A stretch of 64,000 nt of DNA from Nocardia abscessus (GTDB lineage: Bacteria > Actinomycetota > Actinomycetes > Mycobacteriales > Mycobacteriaceae), in contig NZ_JADLQO010000015.1 of assembly GCF_015477775.1 (NCBI RefSeq), positions 124,001 to 188,000 on the forward strand, given 5' to 3'. Below the pieces are notes generated by a model. It saw nothing but the letters and a program-made list of their open reading frames with translations, ran no database searches and was not told the DNA's origin. Positions within the stretch are counted from its first letter, which is position 1. Each line of letters opens with the position of its first letter. The position numbers and the translations under genes are program-made. This document shows positions 52,336-62,946 of the stretch, in pieces.

Positions 52336-53204
52336 GCGTGTTCCCCCTTCGCGATCGCGCGGCCGAGGCGCTGGGCGGCGAGCACGACGGCGATGATGAC
52401 GAAGCCGGGCAGCGTGGTCATCCACCATGCGGTCGCGAGGTAGTTGCGGCCCTCGGAGATCAGCGTGCCCCACTCCGGGGTGGGCGGCTTCGCGCCGTAG
52501 CCGAGAAAGCTCAGCGCCGACACGGCCAGCACCGCCATGCCGAATTCGACCGCGGCCAAGGCCAGCACCGGCTGGTAGGAGTTGGGCAGCACGTGCCTGG
52601 CCAGCACCGTGTACCAGCGCACGCCCGCGGCGTGCGCCGCCTCCACGTACACCGCCTGGCGGACCCGCAGCACTTCCGAACGCATCACACGCGCGAAGTT
52701 GGCCACCAGCGAAACACCCACCGCGACAGCCACGTTGCCGGTGCCGAAGCCGAGCGCGGTCACCAGCGCCAGCGACAGCAGCAGCGCGGGGACCGACAGC
52801 AGCACGTCGACCAGCCGCATGACGACGGCGTCGACCACGCCGCCGATCGCGCCGGACAGCAGTCCGAGCAGCGACCCGGCGACGAGCGCGATGCCGACGG
52901 CGGCCAGGGTGGCGGTCAGCGAGAGACCGGCTCCGTGCACCATCCGGGTGTAGAGGTCGCGTCCGAGGTTGTCGGTGCCGAACCAGTGTTCGGCACTGGG
53001 GGACTGGAACTTCTGCGCGGGCACGCCGGTCAGCGGGTCGCCGCCGGCGAACACCGACGGCGCCAGTGCCCATCCCACGGCGAGCAGCGCGACCGCGCCC
53101 GCGACCACGAGTCCCGCGTTGTCGCGCAACGCCTTCCAGCTCACGGCCGGTCGCCGCAGGCGGGGCAGTACCGCTCTGCGCTGTTCTTCGGTCACGTCGA
53201 CCAC
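52332..53204 (-). CDS. ABC transporter permease (DppC-like)
   Basis: A 290-aa polytopic permease. FGTDNLGRDLYTRMVHGAGLSL is the family segment after the first helix, and the EAA loop is EAAHAAGVRWYTVLARHVLPN. GTG 53204 follows CAGGAGGTGC at about 9 bases; the open frame extends seven codons further to 53225. It pairs with the DppB-like permease just upstream. Confidence 0.92.
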
Positions 53205-53264
53205 GAGTACGCACCTCCTGGGCAAGCGGCGCGCCGAGCACCGGTACGGACGACGGGAGCAGCG

Positions 53265-54269
53265 TCAGGCACGGATGATCGCCTCCTCGGCGGCGTCGGC
53301 GGCGGTCTGCTCGGACTCGCCGCTCGCGCCGCGCGAACGGGCCGCGATACGCGGGTCGAGCAGCGGATACAGCAGGTCGACAGCGAGATTCACGCTGACG
53401 AACACCACCGAGGTGAGCAGCACGATGCCCTGCACCACCGGGATGTCCTGCGCCAGCACCGCGGTCTGGGTCAGCCGCCCCACGCCTTGGCGGGCGAAGA
53501 CCGTCTCCACCACCACCGATCCGGCGAGCATGTTGCCCACCAGGACCCCGGCGATGGTGAACGCGGGCACACTGGCCGGGCGCAGCACGTGCGTGCGCCG
53601 CACCCACCAGCGCGACCCGCCCTTGGCCAGGGCCACGTCGACGAACGGCTGACGCCAGGTCGTCTCCAGCCCGGCCGTGAGGACCTGCGCGATGACCGCG
53701 CCGATCGGCAGCGCCAGGGTGAGGGCGGGTAGCACCGTGCCCGCGAACCCGTGCCCGCCGAACGCGGGCGCCAGCCGCAGCTGGAACGAGAACACCTGCA
53801 GCAGTAGCAGTCCGGTCCAGAAGGTCGGTACCGAGACGCCCAGCGAGGGCAGCGCGGCCAAGGCGTTGCGCAGCCACGGCCGACGGGTCTGGGTCGCCGC
53901 GAACGCCAGCGTGACGCCGCCGATGACCGCGAAGAGCAGCGCCGTGCCGGTCAACTCGAGCGTGGCGGGCAGCGCGTCACCGATCGCGTCGGTGACCGGC
54001 TGCCCGGTCGCGATGGAATGCCCGAGATCGCCGCGGGCGGCATGGCCGAGTGCGGTCCAATACTGTTCCCACAGCGGCCGATCCAGCCCGTAGCGTGCCT
54101 GCAACTCGGCGATGGCGGCTTGGTCCACCGGTGTGCCGGAGCCGCCGCCGTCGGCCGCGATCGAGACCGGGTCGGCGGGCAGCAGGTACAGCACCACGAA
54201 CGACAGCGTGAACGCCGCCCACAGCACCCAGACCGCCTGCAGCGCCCGCAGGGCCAGATAGCGTGCCAT
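53265..54269 (-). CDS. ABC transporter permease (DppB-like)
   Basis: A 334-aa permease with the DppB signature at the N-terminus (RYLALRALQAVWVLWAAFTLSFVVLYLLPADP from residue 3), YGLDRPLWEQYW and the EAA loop region VALAKGGSRWWVRRTHVLRPA. Six helices are visible. It starts two bases after the stop of the substrate-binding protein gene. A charged tail (RGASGESEQTAADAAEEAI) ends it. Confidence 0.92.
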   Translation of the reverse strand: MARYLALRALQAVWVLWAAFTLSFVVLYLLPADPVSIAADGGGSGTPVDQAAIAELQARYGLDRPLWEQYWTALGHAARGDLGHSIATGQPVTDAIGDALPATLELTGTALLFAVIGGVTLAFAATQTRRPWLRNALAALPSLGVSVPTFWTGLLLLQVFSFQLRLAPAFGGHGFAGTVLPALTLALPIGAVIAQVLTAGLETTWRQPFVDVALAKGGSRWWVRRTHVLRPASVPAFTIAGVLVGNMLAGSVVVETVFARQGVGRLTQTAVLAQDIPVVQGIVLLTSVVFVSVNLAVDLLYPLLDPRIAARSRGASGESEQTAADAAEEAIIRA

Positions 54270-54271
54270 GA

Positions 54272-55891
54272 CTATCGTCCGCTCAGCCAGGTGTCGAAGA
54301 ACTGCAATCGCGCGGAGGCTTCGAACTTCAGATCCTGCGTGTTGCCGCCCGCTCCGATCGCCTGGGACAGCTCCACGGTCGGGATCAACAGCCCCGCGTC
54401 GAGCACCTGCTGCTGCGCGGTGCGGATGAGCCCGTTGCGCGTCGCGGTGTCCACGGTGCTCACCTGCCCGTTCAGCGCGTCGTCCAACGCGGGGATGGGT
54501 CCGCGCACGTTGAGATTGCGCCCTTCGAGACCGAAGGAGGTGCGCAGGATGTCGCCGTCGGCGCGGGTGGTGTTGCCGTAGAAGGTGTCGAAGTCCTTGC
54601 TGTTCTGCCGCGCCGTGGTCTCGGCCACCGACACCAGATCCAGCTTCAGCTCGACGCCGACCTGCCGCAGCTGTTGCTGCACCAGCTCGAGGATCGCCTG
54701 GTTGCCCGCGAACACCTGGCTGAAGAGCACCGAGAACGACAATCGCTCACCGTTCTTCGTGCGCACGCCGTCCGCGCCGGGCACCCACCCGGCCTGGTCG
54801 AGGATGGTGCGCGCTTTCGCCGGATCGTAGGCCAGGCGTGCCGAGAGGTCGGTGTAGCCGGGTGTGCTGCCTGCCAGGGCGCTCGTGGCGGGCTTGAACT
54901 GCGGGCCGAGCACGGTGTCCACCAATTGCCTGCGATCGATCGCGGGCAGCAGTGCCTGGCGCACAGCCGGGTCGCGCAGCGGTCCGCGGGTGACGTTGGG
55001 CTGCAGGCCGAACGGCACACCCGGGTTGGCCGTGCTGAGCACCCGCCCGCCCGCCGCCTCGATCTGCGGGGCGTCCTGCGGCAGTGCGTCGCTGATCGCG
55101 TCCAGCTGCCCGGACGCGAGACTGCCGGTGCGTACGCCGGATTCGGGCACCACGGTGAACTCGATCTTGTCCAGGTAGGCCTCGCCGCGGTGCGCGAACA
55201 CCGCCGACCCCCACTGGTAGCCGGTGCGCTTGGCCAGCGTCACCGCCGCGTCCTGGCGATAGGCCGCATAGGTGAACGGCCCGCTGCCGACGTTGTCGCC
55301 GAGGCAGCGCTGCTCGGCGGGCTTGGCCGTGGTCACGTCGGCCAGGATGCCGAGCTGCGCGGTCGAGGACGCTTGCAGGAACTGCGCGTTGGGCTTGCTG
55401 AACTCCACCCGTACGGTGAGCCGGTCGACGGCCGTGGTGCCGACGTAATTGGTGAGATAACTGCTGCCGAGCGGCGCCTTGCCCGAGCCGAGCCGCACGA
55501 TCGAATCGAAGGTGTTGCGCACCGAGTCCGCGGTGAGCGGCGTGCCGTCGCTGAAGGTGACGCCGTCGGTCAGGCGGAAGGTGAAGACCTTCGCGTCGGG
55601 GGTCGCCTCCCAGCTCTGCGCCAGCCACGGCTTCAACTCGCCGGTGGCCGGATCCTGGTCGGTCAGCGAATCCACGATCTGCCGCGCCACGTACACCGTC
55701 TGGTTGGTGCCTGCCTGGGCGGGGTCCGAGCAGGTCGGCGCCTGGGACAGGCCGTAGCGCAGGGTGCCGCCCGGCCGGGGCGGGCCCGCGTCGCCGCCGG
55801 GCGCGGCCGAATCGCTGCCGCAAGCGGCCACGGTGGTGACCGCGGCGAGCGCGCCGGCCAGCGCGAGGATTCGGTGACGGGTTCGGATCAC
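54272..55891 (-). CDS. ABC substrate-binding lipoprotein (peptide-type, SBP_bac_5)
   Basis: A 539-aa cluster C binding protein. The signal ends in a lipobox (TVAAC). PGGTLRYGLSQAPTCSDPAQAG and DSLTDQDPATGELKPWLAQSWEATPDAKVFTFRLTDGVTFSDGTPLTADSVRNTFDSI (near residue 75) are characteristic. GTG 55891 overlaps the stop of a tiny upstream ORF (GTGA). With the two permeases and the fused ATPase it forms a complete importer. Confidence 0.93.
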   Translation of the reverse strand: MIRTRHRILALAGALAAVTTVAACGSDSAAPGGDAGPPRPGGTLRYGLSQAPTCSDPAQAGTNQTVYVARQIVDSLTDQDPATGELKPWLAQSWEATPDAKVFTFRLTDGVTFSDGTPLTADSVRNTFDSIVRLGSGKAPLGSSYLTNYVGTTAVDRLTVRVEFSKPNAQFLQASSTAQLGILADVTTAKPAEQRCLGDNVGSGPFTYAAYRQDAAVTLAKRTGYQWGSAVFAHRGEAYLDKIEFTVVPESGVRTGSLASGQLDAISDALPQDAPQIEAAGGRVLSTANPGVPFGLQPNVTRGPLRDPAVRQALLPAIDRRQLVDTVLGPQFKPATSALAGSTPGYTDLSARLAYDPAKARTILDQAGWVPGADGVRTKNGERLSFSVLFSQVFAGNQAILELVQQQLRQVGVELKLDLVSVAETTARQNSKDFDTFYGNTTRADGDILRTSFGLEGRNLNVRGPIPALDDALNGQVSTVDTATRNGLIRTAQQQVLDAGLLIPTVELSQAIGAGGNTQDLKFEASARLQFFDTWLSGR

Positions 55892-56004
55892 GAGACAACT
55901 CCAGATACTTCGGTGCGGGCGAGCTGTTCGCCCTGACGGGGATCGGCGTCGGCGACACCGGTCGCCAACGGTCTGCTGGGCATGCGGCGGCGCTGCCGGG
56001 TCAT
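55888..56004 (-). CDS. Tiny ORF (38 aa) coupled to the lipoprotein gene
   Basis: ATG 56004 to a TGA overlapping the next GTG (GTGA) gives a basic 38-residue peptide (starting MTRQRRRMPSRPLATGV). It follows the substrate-binding gene by a few bases and has a weak Shine-Dalgarno (AAGAAGCGGTGAG). It is too short to name. It may be a real peptide or simply keep ribosomes running to the next gene. Confidence 0.4.
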   Translation of the reverse strand: MTRQRRRMPSRPLATGVADADPRQGEQLARTEVSGVVS

Positions 56005-56008
56005 CGGC

Positions 56009-56982
56009 TCACCGCTTCTTCGGCAGGCCGGGCGGGTTGATCCGCGATTCGGTGACCGTCTCGCTCCGCAGACCCCAGCGGTCGATCACCTGCTGGTAAG
56101 CGCCGTGCTCGATGGCGTGGGCCAGCGCGTGCTGCACGGCGGTGATCAGCCCGTTGTCCTTCTTGGTGAGCACCGCGATCTCGCCTTGCAGCGCCTCCCC
56201 CGCACCGGAGAAGGTGCCCACGATCCTGGTCTGCTTCGCGGTGGCCGCGTGGTAGATCGCCGTCGGGTTGGGGCCGAGGTAACCGTCCAACCGCTGCGAG
56301 GCCAGCGCCAGGTAGTAGTCGGTGACCTGCTGGAAGTAGGCGATGTCGATCGGGGGCAGCCCTTCGGCCCGGTTCTGCTCGTTCCACTTGACCAGCAGCT
56401 GCTCCTGGTTGGTGCCGCTGCCGACGCCGATCCGCTTGCCCGCCAGGCTCGTACGGCCGGTGTACTCGAGCTTGCTCTGGATCGGCACCTCCAGCGCGAC
56501 GTTGTCCTTGCGGTAGGTCGCGAAGTCGTACTTCTCCTTGCGCTCCTCGGTGACGGTGACGTTGGAGATGAACGCGTCCACCTCACCTGAATCCACCCGC
56601 ACGAAGTTCTGCGACCAATCCGCCACCTGCGCATCGAGTTTCAGGCCGAGGATGTCGGCGATCAGCGAGGCGAAGTCGACCTCGGAGCCGACCACCGTCT
56701 TGTCGTCGGTGGCGTAGAACCGCAGCGGCGGCGCGGCGCCGGACGCGCCGGTCACGATCAGCGTGCCGCGATCGCGGATCGCCTGCGGCACCTCGGCGGC
56801 GATGGCATCGACCTTGGCGGCCCGGACGCGACCGGACTGGGTGGGGGAGAGGTCGAAGGTGATCGAACCCGCGGGTTGCGCGGCGTGGTCCGCCTCGGGT
56901 TCGGTGCAGCCGGTGGCCAGCAGCACTACCGCGGTCGCGGCAGCGGTGACCAGGGCGGAAAGCTTCATCGGATACCTGTTCG

Positions 56983-56986
<4 letters not shown>
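56009..56986 (-). CDS. Amino-acid ABC substrate-binding lipoprotein (SBP_bac_3)
   Basis: A 325-aa periplasmic-type binding protein anchored by a lipobox (LLATGC). The SBP_bac_3 pattern is present: LRFYATDDKTVVGSEVDFASLIADILGLKL, then VDAFISNVTVTEERKEKYDFATYRKDNVAL and AGKRIGVGSGTNQEQLL. ATG 56986 overlaps the ATPase stop (ATGA); ATG 56968 is an alternative. Cystine or a related amino acid is a likely ligand from the riboswitch control, but this is inference. Confidence 0.92.
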
Positions 56987-57746
<760 letters not shown>

Positions 57747-57750
<4 letters not shown>

Positions 57751-58787
57751 CGGGTCGCTCCGCGCGGCGCGGCGGGACCGGCCTCGGCGACCTCGCGCAG
57801 CTTCTGCCACGCGCGTCGCAGCGGCGTCGGTGGCGGCGTGCGGTGCGCGCCCTTGGCGTAGTGGCGCTCGATGTAGTACTGCGCCACCGAGAGCACGGTG
57901 GTGAGCACGATGTACCAGACCGTCGCGACCATCAGCAGCGGCACCACCCGCCCGTTGCGCCCGTAGATCACCTGAACCTGGTAGAACAGCTCGGCGATCG
58001 CCATCACCGAGACGATCGAGGTGCCCTTGAACAGGCTGATCACCTCGTTGGTCGCGTTCGGCAGGATCGAGCGCATCGCCTGCGGCGCCACCACCGTACG
58101 GAATTGCCGCAGACGCGGAATCCCCAGAGCTGCGGCGGCTTCCAGCTGACCGGCATCCACCGAGATGAACCCGGCCCGGATGATCTCGGCCGAATACGCC
58201 GCCTGGTGCAGCGCCAACCCGATCACAGCGGCGGTGAATCCGCTGATCACCCCGTTCACCTCGAAGCTGAACAGCGCGGGCCCGAACGGGATGCCGACCG
58301 AGAGGGTCTGGTACAGGTAGGCGATGTTGAACCAGAACAGCAGCTGCACGATCAGCGGGATCGACCGGAACGCCCAGATGTAGACCCAGGAGATCACCCG
58401 CAGCACCGGGTTGTTCGACAGCCGGGCGACCGCGAGCGCGGTGCCGAGCAGAAAGCCGAGCGCTGTGCCCCAGATGGTCAGCTCCAAGGTGACCCGCAAC
58501 GCCGTCAGCACCGACTTCGCCGTGATGTACTGCGCGAACGTCGGCCAGTCCCAGCCGGGGTTGGTGGCCAGCCCGTGCACGAACTGGGCGAGCAGGATCA
58601 GCGCGACGGCACTGACCACCCAGCGCCAGGGGTGCCGGGTCTTGGCCACGGTGGGCGTCGGGCCTGCGACGGCCGGAGCGGCGATGAGGACGGGTGTGCC
58701 GGTCGGATCCGGTTCGCCCGCCGCGGCCGCGCTCGGCTTCGCCGCGACCGCGGCCGCAGCCGGCCAGGACGGGTCCTCGATGATCAC
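57747..58787 (-). CDS. Amino-acid ABC transporter permease, first gene of the SAM-controlled operon
   Basis: A 346-aa permease of the His/Glu/Gln/Cys family. The N-terminal 45 residues are Ala/Pro-rich and unstructured; then come VTLELTIWGTALGFLLGTALAVARLS and the EAA loop VDAGQLEAAAALGIPRLRQFRTVVAPQAMR. GTG 58787 has GGAGG seven bases upstream, and this Shine-Dalgarno overlaps the closing stem of a SAM-I riboswitch. It starts a run of minus-strand genes down to 45759 with mostly overlapping ends. Confidence 0.93.
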
Positions 58788-58797
58788 TTCGGTTCCT

Positions 58798-58885
58798 CCA
58801 TCGGTCCCGGCGGAAGCACCCGCACCCGGTGACCGGGGGGTTGCTGCGACGTCGACGAGCCAGGTCTCTCGGTCGCTCTGGATGG
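58798..58885 (-). promoter_or_regulatory. SAM-I (S-box) riboswitch
   Basis: Minus-strand RNA from CCATC (58885-58881) to GATGG (58802-58798), which pair as P1. Between them are the conserved S-box segments in order: AGAGCGACCGAGAGACCTGG, the GCTCGTCGACGTC kink/pseudoknot region, GCAGCAACC, a CCCGGTCACCGGG hairpin (P3) and GGGTGCTTCCGCC (P4). These match the actinobacterial SAM-I pattern. The GGAGG ribosome site of the permease gene overlaps the 3' strand of P1 by two bases, so SAM binding should hide it: translation off when SAM is plentiful. About 88 nt long. Confidence 0.85.
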
Positions 58886-59273
58886 TTGGCGCCGACCCCC
58901 CGTCAACCGGTGACAGGGTCGAGCCGAATCATGATGCCCAGCAAGTGAAGCCGGGAACAAGAGAAGTAATCACCGTGAGCGTAGATCTTGTCGCGCCCGG
59001 ATTCATCGGATCTTTGTAGTAACCAGGCATGCGCTGCTCTGGCAAGGGTGGGCGAGCCCACCGCGTCATCGCCGGCGAGCGTCCAGCGCCGAATGCCGAC
59101 GGCCCGATGCAGCATACGGCTCTTGCCGAGGGCGGGGGGCGCGGGTGGGGCGTACGGCTGAGTCGTTCCGGGCAAACGGGACTCGCCACGAAATTGCTGT
59201 CTGTAATCCATACTGCTGGACGCGTTTGCCGGAGTACTGTGCCCCTCGATCGTTTCGCCGATGAGGAGGTTTC
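58886..59273. other. Divergent promoter region without a gene
   Basis: The 388-bp gap between the riboswitch and the secreted-protein gene has no supported coding region. It must hold the promoters for both directions. A GAGGAGG ribosome site for the plus-strand gene lies at its right end. I see no further repeat or RNA. Confidence 0.5.
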
Positions 59274-59981
59274 GTGATCACAATGCGCTCTCTCACCCAG
59301 TTGTCCGCTGTCGTGTCCGGTTCCATCGCTCTCGTGCTCGCCGGGCCGGGCGCCGCGCTCGCGGCTCCGGATGCCCCGATTCCCGCGTTCTCCGACCAGC
59401 CGGTGCAGGTGGCCGCCCCTGGCGACCTGTTCGGCGCCTACCAAGCCGCGCTCGACGCACTGCGCGCGCTCGGAATCGCGCCGTTCGCGTACCCGACCGC
59501 GTCGGCGTTCTGCCTCGACAACACCACGGGCGGTTTGGCGCCCGCCGTGGCGGGCGCCATTCCGGGGCCATGGCCGAAGAACACCGTGCAGATTCCCGGC
59601 CAGGACCTCAGCGCCGTCAAGGCCGGGCAGGCCATGTTCACCTTCGTGCCCTACGGCCTCGGTCCGGACGGCCCGAACACCGCGGGCATGCAGGTCGCCT
59701 GGCTCAACCTGAACACCGGCCGCGGCGGCACGGCCGCCATGGGGCCGCTGTCGGAGGTCGCCCGTACGATGATCCCCGCGGCCGTTCCCGCTGACCTGCG
59801 GCCCGCGGCCGAGCAGGCGATCAGGGACTTCCTCTTCGCGGCCCTGCCGATGGGCGGAGTGCGCGCGGTCCCGGTGGACACCGGGAAGGGCACGGTGCTC
59901 GCCGCGGTGTTCGGCACGGTGCAGAACGGCGCCAAGTCCTGCTTCTTCTTGCCGACGGTCGGAATCACCCCGGTGCCATGA
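59274..59981 (+). CDS. Secreted protein of unknown function
   Basis: A 235-aa exported protein. The signal peptide (MRSLTQLSAVVSGSIALVLAG, cleavage near ALAAPDA) is followed by a mature part with two Cys (AFCLDNTT and KSCFFLPT), typical of small Nocardia/Mycobacterium secreted proteins. PSSxPxG-like and VAWLNLNTGRGG segments are present, but no family is named. GTG 59274 (MITMRSL) is close behind GAGGAGG; ATG 59283 is also possible. Confidence 0.75.
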   Translation: MITMRSLTQLSAVVSGSIALVLAGPGAALAAPDAPIPAFSDQPVQVAAPGDLFGAYQAALDALRALGIAPFAYPTASAFCLDNTTGGLAPAVAGAIPGPWPKNTVQIPGQDLSAVKAGQAMFTFVPYGLGPDGPNTAGMQVAWLNLNTGRGGTAAMGPLSEVARTMIPAAVPADLRPAAEQAIRDFLFAALPMGGVRAVPVDTGKGTVLAAVFGTVQNGAKSCFFLPTVGITPVP

Positions 59982-60008
59982 GGTCTCGGCCGCCGCGGCG
60001 CTGACCGC

Positions 60009-61175
60009 TCAGTCGAGCGCGCGACCTTTCCAGCGCGCTGTGCCGCGGCGGCGGGCCCGGTGTGAACGCGCCCACAACAGCAGATAGGCCGCCACCGACA
60101 CCGGATGCGCGGAGGCGGCCAGCACATCCGAGCCCTTCAGCGGACCGCCGGTCTCGGTGGAGCGGGCCAGCAGCCGCCCGCCGACGGCGGCGAGCCAGCC
60201 GATCGTGCCCGTCCGCCGAACCGCGCCCCTGCCGAGCACCGCGGCCACGGGCGGCACCCAATAGGCAAGAGCGGCAACGAGTCCCACCGCCGCGCCGCCC
60301 GCGATCGTGCCGTCGTAGGCCGACCAGAGCCAGCGGGTGTAGCCCGCGTCCAGGTCGGCGGCGCCGCGATACATCCTGGTGCTGGCCAGTGGGCCCGCGG
60401 CCACCACAACGGTGGCGTGCCCGGCTCGCCGCAGCGTACGGGCGATGTCGAGGTCTTCGGTGACGCTCCCGGCCACCGCCGCGTGGCCACCCACCGCGCG
60501 GTACACCGCGTTGTCGAACACGAGGAACTGGCCGCACGCCACCGCCGTGGACGGCCGCAGGCTCCGGTCGGCCACCGCGACCGGCAGCGTGGAGGCCCAC
60601 GACCAGCACAGCAGCGGCTGCACCACGGCCTCCGCCACCGAACCGGCCACTTGCAGCGGCCACGGGGAGACCAGCGCGGCTGTTCGTCTGCGCAGAGCCC
60701 CGACCGCCGCGGCGATCGCCGCCGGGGCCAGTCGTACGTCGGCGTCCACGAAGATCAGCACCGGCGCCGTCACCTCCTCGGCCAGCCGGACGCAGGCGGC
60801 GGCCTTCCCGGTCCAGCCGGGCTGCGGGCCGGATTCGGTGCGCAGCAGGGTGAAACGGGAATCGTCGCCGATCGCCGCGCGGGCGGCAGCGCCGGTGTCG
60901 TCGGTGGACGCGTCGTCGAGGATGCGCACCGTCAGGCGCGGTACGCCCACCTGGGCGCGTAGGTCGGCGATCAGGTCGGGTAGCCGGTCGGCCTCGTTCC
61001 GGGCCGGGACGCAGACGGTGACGGGTTCGATCACAGTCGTCGGAGTGTCCGCCAACCGCCGCAGGGTGATCCGGTTGTACAGCGCGATACCCGCGCCGAG
61101 CACGGCCAGAGCGGTAGCGCAGGTCGGCAGGATCGAGGTCGCGCGCAACGTCTTCGGCAGGTCGGCACTCACCAT
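60009..61175 (-). CDS. GT2 glycosyltransferase, CruG-like (carotenoid)
   Basis: A 388-aa membrane glycosyltransferase. VTVCVPARNEADRLPDLIADLRAQ and LDDASTDDT are the GT2 start; IFVDADVRLAP is the DxD motif; VTEDLDIARTLRRAGH and the C-terminal RWLWSA are processive-type motifs. An N-terminal helix and C-terminal helices anchor it. ATG 61175 is preferred over 61238 because it begins with the transmembrane region. With cruF nearby (beyond lppM) it probably glycosylates a hydroxylated carotenoid, as CruG does in cyanobacteria. Confidence 0.82.
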   Translation of the reverse strand: MVSADLPKTLRATSILPTCATALAVLGAGIALYNRITLRRLADTPTTVIEPVTVCVPARNEADRLPDLIADLRAQVGVPRLTVRILDDASTDDTGAAARAAIGDDSRFTLLRTESGPQPGWTGKAAACVRLAEEVTAPVLIFVDADVRLAPAAIAAAVGALRRRTAALVSPWPLQVAGSVAEAVVQPLLCWSWASTLPVAVADRSLRPSTAVACGQFLVFDNAVYRAVGGHAAVAGSVTEDLDIARTLRRAGHATVVVAAGPLASTRMYRGAADLDAGYTRWLWSAYDGTIAGGAAVGLVAALAYWVPPVAAVLGRGAVRRTGTIGWLAAVGGRLLARSTETGGPLKGSDVLAASAHPVSVAAYLLLWARSHRARRRGTARWKGRALD

Positions 61176-61210
61176 GTGCGCCACGCTATCCCGGCACACC
61201 GACCTACCGC

Positions 61211-61994
61211 TCAGCGATTCTGCGACACCGAGCGCCACCAGCGGCTCAACGAGAAGCCGACTTCCGGCGCTCCGGGCGGGGCGGGGTTGCGGTCCATGTA
61301 GGCCAGCGCGGCCACGATGGCGGCTACCGCGAGCGTGATGCCGCCCGCGATGCCCGCCCAGCCCGCGAACGAGCGGGTGTTCGGGTCCGCGTAGCTCACC
61401 TCGGCGCGCAGCGTGGACACATCGCCGGGCGGCAGCTTCCAGGAGACGACGTTGTCGCCGTCGCGGCTACCGTTGGTCTTGGCGACCCGGGCCGGGAACG
61501 CGATGGTGAACTGCACGTCGGAGCCGTGCGGCGGAACGGATTTCAGATCGACGCGCCCGGTCATGCTGACCAGGTCGCCGGTGCGCTGGAACTGCAACTG
61601 GAACATGCCCTGGGTCTGCTCGGACAGCTGGCCGAGCTGCTGCACCTCACCGAAGGACAGGTCCTCGAAGAACACCTGGCTGCCCGTGTATCCGTCCTGG
61701 GCGTACGGCTCCACCCGCACCTTCGCGGCCAGCGTCTCGGGCGCCTTCAGCTGCGGACCCTTGTCGCCGGGGTCGGCGGGCACCACGGCGGCGACGAGCC
61801 GCCCGGACACCCGGTCGTTGGACGAGACGCCCATCGACACCTGGACCCGCAGGCAGCTCGCGAGCATCGGCACCAGCATCGCCGCGAGCAGAACGGCCGC
61901 CGCGACACGCATGCCGCGGTGTCGGGCCCGCCGCCGCGGGAGGTCCGGGGCATCGGGCTTCGTGGTGACGGGACTCGGCTGCACGGGTGACATC
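61211..61994 (-). CDS. lppM: LppM-family lipoprotein (Rv2171-like)
   Basis: A 260-aa protein. An N-terminal signal (RVAAAVLLAAMLVPMLASC) ends in a lipobox, the mature part has the LppM/DUF3153 fold (VQVSMGVSSNDRVSGRLVAAVVP... VEPYAQDGYTGSQVFFEDLSFGEVQQL), and a C-terminal membrane helix (IAGGITLAVAAIVAALAYM) follows, as in Rv2171. In mycobacteria LppM affects phagosome maturation and PIM handling. ATG 61994 is used; ATG 61913 would begin right at the signal peptide. It lies between two carotenoid genes here. Confidence 0.88.
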
Positions 61995-62073
61995 GTGCCA
62001 GGCCGTCGGCCCGGAATGAAACGCACCAGTCGCAACGCGCGTCGGTCTGCCGCGCCGGGCGGACCGCGCCGGG

Positions 62074-62946
62074 TCAGCGGCGCGCGCGAGCAGCCGAGAC
62101 CAGTAAGGGAACGCCCAGCACAGCCATACCGGCGAAGCCGTATCCGGCGGAGGGCGGAAGGCCGAGGAAGACCCCGTGGGCCAGCGCCGACCCCAGCCAG
62201 GTCCACAGGAACAAGGTCACCGGGACGATGCGTGCCGACGCGCGACCGTTCTCCGGCTGCGTCCGCACCGGATCCGGCGCGGCCTGCTCCCAGGCCGCCA
62301 GCAATCCGCCCATCACGAGCGCGACGCCGAACCACCCCAGGTAGTTCGTCACCGGAATCCAGTCCAGCCCGGGGAGTCCGGAGTGGGTGTCACACCAGGT
62401 CCACTGACCGTCGGCCACCATCTGCGGATCGAGGAACAGATCCCAGCCCACCGCGCCGGCCGCCGTCGCCACGATCCGTGCGCGCGTGTGCCGCGACACC
62501 ATCCCGGCGATCACCCACACCGGGTAGATTCCGCCGGTCCAGGCCAGCGGCACGATCAACGGCACCGTGAGCAAGGCAGGGCCGAGCCGGTCGACGGCGT
62601 ACTCGTAGCAGCCGAACGGCACTCCCGTCGCGGTGCCGATCACCTCGGCGGTGAGCCCGAGGCCGGAGACGACGACCAGGAAGCCGAGGGCGTAGCGCGG
62701 TCCTCTGGTCGCGGTGGCGTGTGCCAGCGCGGCGCCCGCGGACAGCAGCACGACCGCGACCGTGATCCGGTCGCGCGCGCCGCCGGTGGTCAGCGGATAT
62801 CCGATCTGCGCCACGATCGTCGCGGCGGCGAAGACGAGGGGAAGGAGAAAGCGCACCGAGCGATAGCAGGGCACCGAATACGCGGGGTGTTCGCGCGTCG
62901 GTGTGATCTGTCCAGTCACCGGTGCCCGCTCGGCCGAGTCCGTCAT
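62074..62946 (-). CDS. cruF: Carotenoid 1,2-hydratase-like protein CruF
   Basis: A 290-aa polytopic protein of the DUF422/CruF family, which hydrates the end of a carotenoid before glycosylation. Characteristic: GLTAEVIGTATGVPFGCYEYAVDRLGP, VPLAWTGGIYPVWVI, VGWDLFLDPQMVADGQWTW and VTNYLGWFGVALVMGG. ATG 62946 overlaps the upstream oxidoreductase stop (ATGA). It pairs with the CruG-like glycosyltransferase. Confidence 0.88.
   Translation of the reverse strand: MTDSAERAPVTGQITPTREHPAYSVPCYRSVRFLLPLVFAAATIVAQIGYPLTTGGARDRITVAVVLLSAGAALAHATATRGPRYALGFLVVVSGLGLTAEVIGTATGVPFGCYEYAVDRLGPALLTVPLIVPLAWTGGIYPVWVIAGMVSRHTRARIVATAAGAVGWDLFLDPQMVADGQWTWCDTHSGLPGLDWIPVTNYLGWFGVALVMGGLLAAWEQAAPDPVRTQPENGRASARIVPVTLFLWTWLGSALAHGVFLGLPPSAGYGFAGMAVLGVPLLVSAARARR

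Noticed and set aside
58886..59211. Short Cys-containing leader peptide upstream of the sulfur operon
   Set aside because: A short frame with Cys/Trp residues exists, but it has no good start or ribosome site, and the SAM-I riboswitch already accounts for sulfur control.
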